Assembly: GCF_014898055.3 (NCBI RefSeq)
Contig: NW_023601322.1
Coordinates: 71,266,740 to 71,330,739 of the forward strand
Direction: 5' to 3'
DNA length: 64,000 nucleotides
Source of the DNA: Talpa occidentalis
Taxonomy: Eukaryota > Chordata > Mammalia > Eulipotyphla > Talpidae
Below, one piece after another: positions 33,657 to 64,000 of the stretch. Made by a program: the position numbers and the translations under genes. Below the pieces are notes generated by a model that saw only the letters and a list, made by a program, of their open reading frames with translations, was not told the DNA's origin and did not search any database. Each line of letters opens with the position of its first letter. The stretch's first letter is position 1.

Positions 33657-35307
33657 ACGTAAAGAAAAGGCAATCAGGGAATGTTTAGTATTAATCTCTT
33701 AAACTAATGTTGACCTGGGCCTTCAGCACTCCACCCTCCCTGTGCATTTCTCCCCCTGTAATCTCTCTCACACACACATATTCTTTAGCAAAATATTTTA
33801 TGCTAAGATACAAATAAAGGTCAATGTTTTATCACTCGATGGTATTTCTTGCAGTGCCCACCTGAATACAATTAAAGGTATGCCTCTCATGCACAATTGG
33901 AGATATGGAGCTAAACAAGGGCCCCAAATTCAAACGACAGGGTTCTCAGTACTGCCACCCATAAGACAGGAAACAAAAACTACACTTTTGGGGGGCATTT
34001 TTCTCACATCAAATCACCAAGGAAACTCTGCCCTTTGGACTTTCTCTGGGAAAACATTAAATGTCAACAGGTTAGCTCTCCAACTTGACTGCTAATTTTG
34101 CAGGTTCTCCAGGCAACAATTCTAGAAACCTGGTAACTTTGTGGCGAAGATCCAGATCACAGAGAAAGAATAAATGAGTGTTCCGATTTCTTAACCCTCC
34201 CTTTCTTTTCTATGATATATATAATATAGAGATGTAATGAAGTGCTGAGATAGAATCCATTTAACTAACAATTGTCCTATTACATAATTCGAAAGATGAA
34301 TTCTATTATTAAAAAAAAAATCACATCTGACTTAAGTACTCTCCTTCAACAAATATTGGAGTTCTGACAGTACATCAAAAGCTGTTCTAGCACTGGGAAC
34401 ATAGGCCTGTCCTTAGAGAACTTTAATCCCCATAAAATAAGAGTCTTTAAACAAGGTAAAGGTATAAATTTATATATACATGTAAATATATATCTCATAC
34501 TGGATGGTGATACTCTAAAGAATGAAACCTTTTTTTCTTCTTTCCCTTTAATTTGCAAGGCATTATCTTCTTTCTAAAAGCCCATATTAATCACAAGTGG
34601 CTTTTTTTCTTTTTTCTGTCACTTAGCAATCTTAAAATATCGGGATAGTTAGGCTTGACGTTAAACATTTTAGAAAGGTCCGCCATTAACAAAATAAGAG
34701 CTATCTCAGAAAACACAATACTCTCGGATATATTAGAATTCAAAAAAACACTTTGAAAAATAAACAAATCTCTCCAAGACCACTTCTGAAGGAGCCAAAA
34801 CTCCACTACCTACATTTTCCTCAAAGAAAAGGGTGGGTCAATGTAGAGTGACTACTGGAACATGTTAGAAGTTTCCACACATAAATGTTTAGAGATTAAC
34901 TGCTGGTTTGGGGGTTTTATTTTTTATCCTTTTATACTATATAAATCCTCAGCATTTATCTCAGATAAAAATACTATGTGAAATGATATAACAGGTGAAG
35001 TTCATATTGGAAGGAAGAAGGGGTAAGAGGTATTTTAGGACAAATTATAGGTGCTTTTCAAAAAAATCTATGACCAACCAGCACAACACTCTCAGGAAAT
35101 CTCTCACAGAAATCATACACACACCCACCTGATAGAGTATAGGTAAATCTTAACCACCAACCTAAATCCTCTCTCCACTGCCCATCCAACATACTTTAAG
35201 ATGCAGATGGTTAAACACACTGCAACACACTGCGAACATTTCTACTCTAAATTTTTCCATTGCTCTATTCCCTTCTTAAAAAAAAAAAAAAAAAATGAAT
35301 TTTTATG
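33657..35307. other. AT-rich intergenic sequence downstream of SMAD5
   Basis: AT-rich unique sequence between two SINEs. No gene is recognised. A later SMAD5 polyadenylation site could in principle reach into it. Confidence 0.45.
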
Positions 35308-35580
35308 GGCCTCCCCAGTGGTGCAGCGGTTGAGCGCTGGGTTGCGAAGCTGCCCGCAGCCTCTGCAGCGCCGGTTCAATCCCCGGCTGCTCCCCGGCCA
35401 CAGGAGGGTCCCACATGGCACACAGACCTCTCCTGCGGCCCGCTGCTCCCCTCAGCAGTGTACTTCGGTCCTTCTGCCTGCTCTGCTCCCCGCTCTGGCT
35501 CTGGTGAATTCTCTCACCCTCCTGCACTTCTGACTGTACCCAGTACTTGTATAAATAAAAATAAATCTTTAAAAAAAAAC
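35308..35580 (+). mobile_element. tRNA-derived SINE (younger subfamily), + strand
   Basis: It starts GGGCCTCCCCAGTGGTGCAG and has B box GGTTCAATCCC, the standard body and an 'aataaatctttaaaaaaaa' tail. The duplication is imperfect: 'aaaatgaatttt' before and 'aaaactgaatta' after. The element is antisense to SMAD5 and lies just beyond its likely 3' end. Confidence 0.92.
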
Positions 35581-35667
35581 AAAACTGAATTACAGAATAC
35601 TACGTCCATCCAGTGCACACCCAATTTAGAAGAAAAGAAACACAAGATTTTTTTGTTACAAAAGATA

Positions 35668-35673
35668 TTTATT
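35668..35673 (-). terminator. SMAD5: Candidate distal polyadenylation signal of SMAD5
   Basis: TTTATT on the + strand reads AATAAA on the - strand. It is followed (toward lower coordinates) by a U-rich stretch in the transcript direction ('ttttgtaacaaaaaaatc'). It is the last good signal before the SINE at 35308-35580. Confidence 0.45.
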
Positions 35674-36439
35674 AAAGATATGATTACAAGTTCAACAAAA
35701 ACACGGTAATATTTAAAATGTTACAGGGGGAGTAAAGAGCTTTTTAAAAGGCTTCCTTCTTTGAGGCATATATACTATAGAGCACTTACTAAGTACTTTC
35801 TTTTAAGCTTACCCAGTCAGCTGAAAGCCTTCTTCTGTACCATGGAATAGCATTAGGCAGAGTGTCTCAGGTCTAAAAGAAAACTGAAGCAGATGTCACA
35901 ATTGATCCCCATATTACCTGCACTGTTTTAGAGACAGCAATTTGAAAACCAATTATCTTAAATCTGAGAGAAGCCAACACCTCTTACTGTTGACTGAAAT
36001 CTTTTGTCAAAACAAATGTTTTTATAAATCTGCATCTAAGACAGCCCGTCAAGTCCTACAAATTACCTTACTAAATGCTTCACGCCTGAAGTGGAATGGC
36101 CTAAGGTGGTACTGGTTAGCAGAAATGGATTCTGTTGATGACGCCTTTTCTACAAATAAGAATTTTTATATTTATTCTTTTAGGTTAAAATATTTAGTTT
36201 GTTTTTCTGCTTTGCTAGTTCAGGGCACGGGCTTTTACCATCACTTTCAATTAGAAGGAGTTTGCATTTCTCATACATACACAAGATGATAAGTGCATGC
36301 ACTTGGAGACAATAAATCAAACTCATCTGTGGTTTACAAAAAAAAAAAAATTTTAAAAAGGACAAGCAGTATCAGAAATGATTCTCTGAATCAAAGTAGA
36401 CAAAACATAAGAATAATGAGTTTTTATATGCCAGGTACT

Positions 36440-36620
36440 GTTCTATTTATTTGCATTATTTCATTTACTCTTTCCCCAAATCCTACGAAGCAGACTTTTA
36501 CTTTACAGATCAGGAAACTAAAGCAGAGTGTTTAAGCAACTTCCATAACAGCACAGAGATGAGGAAGCTATGTGGCCTGAGACGCAAATGCAGGCACAAC
36601 ACACAGACTCCAGAGCCAGC
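36440..36620 (-). repeat. MIR/L2-like ancient repeat fragment
   Basis: 'actttacagatcaggaaactaaagc' followed by 'aagcaacttccataacagcacagag' resembles the conserved core of old MIR/L2 elements in reverse direction. The assignment is by eye. Confidence 0.4.
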
Positions 36621-36987
36621 TCCACCAAGAGCTATTCTATTTGCCAACTATCCAGTCCTGACACCTCATTTACAGACAGGTCTAGAGAAGGGAAATTAGT
36701 GGCTAAAATAAAAAACCCCAAATTCTAGATCCAAATCCCTTTCAAAACAAAACTAACAAAGAAAAACACATCAACTCTCTCACAATAAAATGGGAAAATA
36801 TTGATCATTCTGAGCAAACCTCATGCTGAGTGGAAAGGCCTGCTAAATCCATTTTCTATCACTGGTACACAAATAGATAAGAGAGCAGGTCACAGCAACC
36901 ATTAATCTCATCCCTTTTAAAACTCAAGTAAACATGTGAAAGTCAAAAGAGTGGGATAAAAAAAGACACATTAAGCACGTTTAGAAG

Positions 36988-36993
36988 TTTATT
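36988..36993 (-). terminator. SMAD5: Candidate proximal polyadenylation signal of SMAD5
   Basis: TTTATT on the + strand gives AATAAA for the SMAD5 transcript, in 'ttttaataaacttc'. It lies about 4.8 kb after the stop codon, at the lower border of the longest repeat-free part. Confidence 0.5.
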
Positions 36994-39900
36994 AAAATAA
37001 AGTATTAGCAAACATATGCAAAAACAAAGTTCTTAAGAGTTATGGCTTTGAAAAGCACAATATAGTAAAACCTAACACATTTTTTTAAGTATCAAAAAGA
37101 TAACAGAACTGAGGCCTGTTGCTAGAATTTCATTTTCTACTACATAAACAGAGGCAGATTAAGTACAAATAAGAAGCAGACTTAGAGTGCAACCACTGGT
37201 TTGGTGTTTATCACCTGCATATGAAATACCTTTTTAGAGAATATGGGCAAGTGTATACAAACATCCAGTTTTCATGATTACAATCCTATCCAACTTTAAA
37301 ATAAGTGATTTTCAAAATTCAACTTAAACCAATGAGGTTAAGAAAATCACTTGCCCAACTGTTATTGTTAAGAGTCTATACAGTTTCACTTCATGAGTAA
37401 GTCAAAGCTTCATCATCTTTAATGGCATTAAAAAGTAAATTCCAACTCTAACAACTTTCTTCTTTTACAAAGAACTTGGGATCATTTGGCCTCACTGGAG
37501 TTTTGTTATAGCTAACACCAGTTAGTAGTAAGAAGGCACTATCTATTAGTAAGGGAGGTTGGGGTAGTGAATCTACCGGTACACAAAAATCCTGAACTTC
37601 TCAAAAACATCATCATCAAATAAATCCTTAAAAAGAAAGTAGTTTAAGATGATTTTTAAAGAATTTTAAGAACTGATTTACCTGGACAAATATCACACAA
37701 ATCAATTTCACTCTGTCATAAGTGACAGAAAAATTCTTCCGTAAGACTGGATCTTTTCAACTACTCATCACTTATTTTAAAGTGATTGTTACTACCAATA
37801 TTATAGCATAATCTCTGACAGAAACTAATGTATGGACTCCTCACTGTTTTCATAAATAATTTTAGGGTAACAGTTCAACTATAACAGTTGTGTTTTAGAA
37901 AATTAATATGACAAAGGCTTGATAAATATTGTTACCGTTGGTGAACAGAACTCACTAAACTGCAATCCAGTGAATTCCAAAGAACTGTCCAGCTTTTTCA
38001 ATCCAGTGAATAGGATTGTTTATGCAGAAGAAATCTGTGAATTTTCACTTTCCATACATTTTTTTGTGTGAAGAAAACCTCTCTGGACTCCCACCTGTAT
38101 TAATGAGGACAATGCTGCTGCTCATGGGATTGCCCACCAACAACAACAAAAAAAAAACCCCAACTGATTAGTATCTGAGGAAAACATCCATAAACCGACA
38201 CTTAGGAAAACTCCCTCCCGTAAAAATCACCAAATACTTCTAAAACCACCAGGTTATCTACTGCTTTAAAAGATCTTTGTGGCTTAGCTAACAGATGGGT
38301 ATAATCAAGATACATTTATATACCTATCCAAGAAATTGATGATTTAACCAGTAAGACAAAGGAGGGCTCTAAACCGCTTGAAAGTTAATAGATCCAAAAT
38401 GTAAGTCATCATTGGAGGTTGAATTCAACTGGAGATTAAATTCCTTAGGAAATATAAAAATAATATATTTTTAGTAGGGAACTGATACTGATCCAAAGTA
38501 ATACGAAGCAAGTAACTAGGAAAAGTAGAAAGAAATAGATCTAAACTGGTATATTAGGTGCTTTCTATAATGTAAAAAAATACAGCACTATAACAAGTAC
38601 TATCAAACTCTTCAGGGTTTCTCTGTTACTGGTAGAATTTCATGTTTTTTACAAACTTTCTCCTTCAACAGAACAGTTACAGAGAACTGTTTCTCACTGG
38701 TACCCTCAAGTAATACCAAAGGTTTTATGAGTCCCAGATCTTACCTTGAGAAGACATTTCAGATCTGAAAACCTAAAGATCATTTTACATTCTAAAAAGA
38801 TGTCTTATTCTCAAGTATTATGAAAAGTATAAAATAGCTACATCTTCTCTCTCTGTTTTTACATGTAGCTTACTGAACTGTTTAGTAACCTTCCTGTGGA
38901 TATATCCTCAGAAACCCAACCAATTCTCTTATCATAATTTCCTTATATAAAAACAATAAATGTGAAAATGATTTATCTTCTGTGTATACATGACTTTTAA
39001 AGTTAATGTCTTAGATTTTCTGTAAAGAAAAATGTTAGCTTCAGTACATCAGTAATATGCTTAACCAGTTTACATTCCATTAACTTTAGCTGGGCAATAC
39101 TAACCAGACCATAATACTAAATGTTAGTCAAATGTATCTCCTAAATCTTATATTTTTTTTCAATCTACATCCTTTTGTTGCTTTAATTCATTGCTGAGAT
39201 TAATTTTGATTCTACTTCTCTTTTCACACTTACCAAACTGGTTGTTCTTTTATTATCTGTCTTTTCAGATGGTATATATTATTAGGTTGTACAAGCTATG
39301 AAATGTGACTAGTCTAGTGGTTTTGATGTTTTCATAAATTTGATTATATGCCATTCTGGAGATAAATAAAAATTTAATACTGTAATTTTCTGAAGTGATT
39401 TCTTTCAGAGGCCCGTTCTTTTCATTGGTCAAAATTTCATTGTTGTTTTTAGTTGTAAAAGCAATTTTAATCTCTCATCCATGATTATTGGGAACATCCT
39501 CGGGAATTAAGTTTTCATTTCAAGTCCAGGGATATGGAGTTCATAACTTTTAGGAAATACAACAAGCTCATCATACTTCTCCATGGTACTTTTAGCAGTT
39601 AACAGCATAAGTGCTGTCACTCAGGAAATACATCTTAGAGAAGACACAGAAAAGCCAATCACATAAAAAAAGCCTGTTGACTTTAAAGGTGTGTCATGAG
39701 TTTGGATACAAATAAAATGATTTTTAATTCTACTGATAAAACATCAATAAAACAACTCAGGAGTTTCTACCAAATCAAGCCCACTGAAGTTGATTATATG
39801 TATCTGTCACTCAACCTGGGTGTTTTTTCCTACAAATTTCTTTCAAAGATTGTGCCATGAGCTTGATAAGTAAAAGAATGATGAAGATAGCTAAATTCTA

Positions 39901-40456
39901 TCCCTAAGCAAATAATGTTCTTTCCTGTGGCTGACACAACCCTGGAAGTATTATGTAAAACTTATTTTTAAGGCTCAGGCGACTGTCAGAAAGTATCTTT
40001 TTAACCAGCAAAGAACTGTGAGTTGAAACATACATGGCATTTCATTTGAAAGAATTCAAACCATCCACTGGCTGCACTTTGTAAAGGCAATAAATAATAT
40101 CACAGAAAACAAAAGAACTGTATTCTTCTTTCTTCAAAAATGCATATTTTTACTTATATAAGGTAGAAAGGACAAAGTAGAAAGTCAAACCAAACTAACA
40201 TTTTCAACAGAACATATGGCAAAAGGCACCAGAAAATAAGCTTCTTCTGATGAGTAAGTTAGGTCACTTTTCCCAAAGTTTCGTTGTTCTCATGCCATAA
40301 CTAAATGTTCATTGGACTGCTCCCTAGAAGAGGGTGTTAAGAGTCTTTTAGCCAAAGTCTTTAAGCATGATTGCTTAAATGTATAGTCAGAGTTTTCATT
40401 TCTTTTCTCTCTGAGGACTGATTGTGTTCTCATAGATTAGCATCCACACCGGTGCT

Positions 40457-40494
40457 AAAAAAAAAAAAGAAAGAAAGAAAGAAGAAGAAGAAAA
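40457..40494 (-). repeat. SMAD5: Polypurine/polypyrimidine tract in the SMAD5 3'UTR
   Basis: On the + strand this is an A run followed by (GAAA)n and (GAA)n. In the SMAD5 mRNA it reads as an unbroken C/U tract of nearly 40 bases (UUCUUCUUC, then UUUC repeats, then poly-U). No SINE body is attached, so it is not simply a SINE tail. Confidence 0.85.
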
Positions 40495-41804
40495 GCGCGT
40501 GCATGGTAACTGAGAGAACAGCCTTTCATCATGAATGTTTTAAAATCAGCTATCCCAACGACCGCTGCTAATTCATTTAAGTATCAAACAAGTAGCCTCA
40601 TCCCTGGGTCCAGACTGAAGAGGCTCCTATGCTTACAGTACACAGGTCCTTGCATGGGGAGAATGACATGAGTAAGGGCAATGCAATTAAGTACATGATT
40701 TTTCCAACATTAATAACATCCATAAAGCTACAGGGAATAAAAAAAGGCACCTTGAGTTGGAGCAATAGACTAATAGCCTATAATCTAGGTTGAAAATAAA
40801 ACAAAACTAGAAAAAGCGTTACTTCCTATAACTGTAATCTATAAATTGCAGTGTTTGTTAATACAAAAAGGGTACCAGGGAGGTAAGGATGAGCATCTAA
40901 GTCTAAGTCACTTGAGTGTTTCACAAAGTTACACTAAAAACTGTCACCCATCAAAGTGCAAAATAAAAGATTAATGCATGTCAAAATTAAGAGTTCTTGC
41001 AACATTGGCCAAATGCAGCAAACATGGCTGCACAAGGCCGTGCATGCACTGTCACTAGCTATAAAGAAGTACATATGACAGGTTCTGAGTAAATGACATA
41101 AACTACAGATCTGATGTTTGCAATAACATTTTTGTAAAAGAAAACATTTTACAAAAGATATACTGAGTGAAGTCACAATACACTGACAAACATTTAGCTG
41201 TATTAAACGCAAATTTTATGACATCCTCTACAAGGCTATCACTTTGCTTTTACTGAACACTACTAGTTAGAGCAGTGCATAGTGTTTCTTTAAATGAACA
41301 TTTTTTTTTTTATAGTTTCCATTATGTCCCTACCATATGCTTTTACAAAACAATGAATTATACTTTTTAAAGTTGGTGGGACAAAGAAACTGGTACAAGT
41401 ATATCTTCTAGAAAATTCAGTACAGAAGGGAAGACTTTTTTCACTTTTCATCCTCTTATACTAATTTTCATCATGTGATTTATTTTTTAAAACAATTTAA
41501 CAAAAAAACCTGTTGGGACAAAAAGGCAAAAGTATCTTCCAGTTTAAGAACAATGCAAAACTTCTGAACTGGGGCACAATACTTACTCTGTATTTTTCAC
41601 AACACTTTTGAGAGTTAATCACACGAACATGAATACAAACAAACGTCGATTCATCACAAAATACAAATGTATTGGTCACAATTATGTAGAAAAAAATAAG
41701 CTGTAATATCTGTTTTCCATGTAAGCTCACAGTATCAGTACAGAAAATTTCCCTAAAATTAAAACAAGTCCACTAATAGTGTAATTGAAAAGAATACTTC
41801 TGCA

Positions 41805-61517
<19,713 letters not shown>

Positions 61518-64000
61518 CTATTGAAAGAACAGATCACAGATGAAAAGTCAAATAGCAGATCCTAAGCAGAAGTTCCAATTAAAAAGGGAGGAGTGACGTT
61601 TATCTTTGTTAAGTGCCATAAGCTTCTTTCATTAGTTCAAGTCCTGAAAGAGAGAAAGGTCAAAAACAGTAAGATCCCTAATATAAATGAATGCAATTTA
61701 TACACATTTATATCAATATAATTTAAAAGTATGTTATTTCTAAGAGCAGGAAAGTATTAACAAATGTAAAATTTAAGAAACCTGTCTAGAAAGAACTTTT
61801 CTTTAAAGTTCTGTGATCTCTCACTGCTGTGTTTATAACATTAACAAGTAATTCAAGTTCCCAAATGTTTGATTCAAAAGTGGTTTTCTTCATTGAAACC
61901 CATGCCACATGCTGTCAGTTTTGAAGATTTGTCCTGACCCGCACACATTTCTTAGGAGAAATTTAGCTCTTCTCTAAGCTCATTGTTCTCTTTAAAACGT
62001 GTCACAGACTTAAAAGGTTTGGGCAAAAGTCATGGTACTATTCAAGTCATATTATTTAATGCAAATTTTATTAAAGGTTGTCGTAAGATATATCAAACTC
62101 TCAATTAAATCATTACACACACAACTGCCAGGAAAATGAGAACTTTCTATTTTTAAAACTAAGAATGCTGAACAGATTTAAAGAAAATAAATTCAATGTT
62201 TAATCCCAAAAAGGACAGTTTATAAATTTGTAATTCCTGTTTCCTTCTGTGATATTATGTGAAGTTAATGAGCCTGCTCCAAACAGACCACTATTCTGCA
62301 CCACTAAGAAGCTCTCAGCAAAGATGAGGAGAGGAAGTAATATGGATGGTACTCCACTGGTAATTGCAGTAAAATCCCCTATGGTCACTACAGAGCCAAC
62401 TATAGACAATGAGCTAGAAAAATAGCAGGAGTAATATTTGGGAAAAGGATGTCTGTAACCAAAGATGCTGCCAGCCAAATAATGCTACTGCTCTTCCTTT
62501 CACAAGTTCTAGCATCAAGACTATTTTGGATTGGGGTGCCAACTACACTTGAAAGAACACACACATAGTTTAAACCAAGGTAAATATAAAGTAAAATGAA
62601 ACCAAATTCAACAAATTATTAGTTGCTTACTCTGTGCCATGTATTTGAATAGCCAAGGTACTGCTTAAAAGTCACACCAAAGAGGTTTCATCGTAAAAGC
62701 CAACTAATTCAACCAGTCAACATATACTGAAGAGTCAACTAAGTGCCAGGCAATACTGTGGATTCAGAAGCACTAGTAATGGTTATGCAAATTGCTGTGC
62801 TCACATCTTGGGGGAGAGAGAGCAGGGCAGTGAGGTACACTCCTTGTAGAGATGGATATGCCTTGTGCCTTGTCTTCCTCAACCTTATGTAGAATGATTT
62901 CTGCCAGGGCCTCCCTGATGGTGCAGCTGTTGAGCGCTGGGCTGCGAGGCTGCCCGCAGCCTCTGCGGCGCCGGTTCAATCCCTGGCCTCCGGGTGAGGG
63001 TCCCGCATGGCGCGCAGGACTCTCCTGCAGCCCGCTGCTCCCTTCAGCAGTGTATTTCGCCGGTCTGCCTGTTCTGTTCCCCTCTCTGGCTCTGGTGAGT
63101 TCTCTCACCCTCCCACGCTTCTGACTGTACCCAGTGCTTGTATAAATAAATTTTTTTTTTTAAAAGAATGATTTCTGCCAGGTGCACAAGGCTGGTTACA
63201 GTAAGTTAAAGAAATATAACAAGGGCATGAAACCACATTTTTCAGCAGCAGATCACGGAATCTAATGTTATGTGCTCAACAAGCCACAAAATGAATGACC
63301 TCAGCTTTGGCTACCTCAAGGACACAGAATGAAAGTCATCTATCTGGGTCACAGAAAGGGTCTGAGACAAGAAGGGAAATTACAAGGCAATGGGACACAA
63401 ACAACAGAAACACGTGGACAGCCGTGAATAGACCACTTCCTAGGATACATAGAGGACAAGACTGCCTGACAGATCTTATTCAAAAAAGTGAAATACAATG
63501 CAAGCTACATAGGTAGTACATGCATGTGAGAGAAAAAGTAGGTACGAATAATGGAGAGAGGTTGAGAAGTGGGGAGAAAAAAAAGGATCTTGACAATCAG
63601 ATAGCACTGAAATTAGCCACTAGGAAGAGCTTAATATATGTTAATTACTCAGTGTCATCATCAAGTACTAACCATAGCATGCAATAAAGAGAAAAAAAGG
63701 AAAGTTATTTGTGTACATAAACAGAAGTAGAAGGCTACATACTAAAGTACTCATTATGGTTACCTCTGGGGAGAGGCATGGAATGAGAGTAACAGAAAGG
63801 GGTCCAGTCTGATTGTCCTATATATTTCTGTATCACTTTAACCATTTAACAAAGAGAATCTATCAATGTACTAAAATAAAATATAGATAATCTAAAATAA
63901 ATTATGGTGAACAGAATGAAGCTGTCAGTGCTGGTACAAAAATCAGGTTGAAACTAATGTGTGCTATCAGAAGTCAGGATGACGGTTATTTTCCAAAGGG
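61518..64000 (-). other. SMAD5: SMAD5 5' intron (before the start-codon exon)
   Basis: AT-rich sequence with no CpG island, so the SMAD5 promoter is not here. It contains one SINE (62907-63164) and an old-repeat-like patch at about 62700-62765. No further exon was recognised. Confidence 0.7.
62907..63164 (+). mobile_element. tRNA-derived SINE (younger subfamily), + strand
   Basis: It starts GGGCCTCCCTGATGGTGCAG, B box GGTTCAATCCC, full body, tail 'gcttgtataaataaattttt'. A perfect 16-bp duplication AGAATGATTTCTGCCA occurs at 62891-62906 and 63165-63180. It is antisense to SMAD5. Confidence 0.96.

Larger units (their letters stand above)
35650..41804 (-). other. SMAD5: SMAD5 3' untranslated region
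   Basis: From the SMAD5 stop downward, about 5-6 kb are AT-rich and almost free of the SINEs that fill the neighbouring DNA, as expected for a long mature UTR under constraint. SMAD5 is known for a long 3'UTR. Candidate polyadenylation signals on the - strand (AATAAA, seen as TTTATT on +) lie at 36988-36993, 36171-36176 and 35668-35673. The first and last would give UTRs of about 4.8 and 6.1 kb, so the far end is uncertain. A MIR/L2-like patch at about 36440-36620 could mean the main end is near 36970. Confidence 0.7.

Overview
The window is vertebrate nuclear DNA, from a placental mammal. It has spliced genes with GT/AG introns, a CpG-island promoter, LINE-1, MIR and solo LTR remnants, and at least 15 copies of a tRNA-derived SINE. 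The SINE has an A box, a B box and an AT-rich tail. I do not recognise it as a primate, rodent, cow, pig, dog or horse family. A laurasiatherian, perhaps a bat, is a guess. There is no bacterial or viral genome here.

Left part (1-7285): the 3' end of TRPC7 on the + strand. Two coding exons are present (4286-4361 and 6500-6669), with introns around them and a 3'UTR ending near an AATAAA at 7263. The rest of the gene lies before base 1. From 7286 to about 26750 there is a GC-rich intergenic stretch with no gene I can support. It holds SINEs, a 14-bp-unit minisatellite, a CA/TGCA tract and LTR-like pieces.

Middle (about 26750-28500): a strong CpG island with the single-exon coding sequence of SMIM32 (27510-27821, +), a 103-residue single-pass membrane protein. 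Downstream, 30280-31644 holds two solo LTRs of one family in opposite orientation, 510 bp apart.

Right part (about 35650-61517): SMAD5 on the - strand. All six coding exons are present, with intact splice sites and reading frame. Their lengths sum to 1398 nt, giving 465 residues plus stop, the family's usual length. A repeat-poor stretch of about 5-6 kb after the stop is its 3'UTR. The introns carry many SINEs and an old L1 (interrupted by a younger L1 end and two SINEs). The non-coding first exon(s) and promoter lie beyond 61520 and were not found.

The order and orientation TRPC7(+) / SMIM32(+) / SMAD5(-) is the same, read from the other strand, as I remember for human 5q31.1. The three genes share no operon-like control: one is a cation channel, one an uncharacterised membrane microprotein, one a BMP signal transducer. 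I found no previously undescribed biological system. The items most worth a second look are the inverted LTR pair, the two-subfamily SINE, the nested L1s, the long pyrimidine tract in the SMAD5 3'UTR and the minisatellite.
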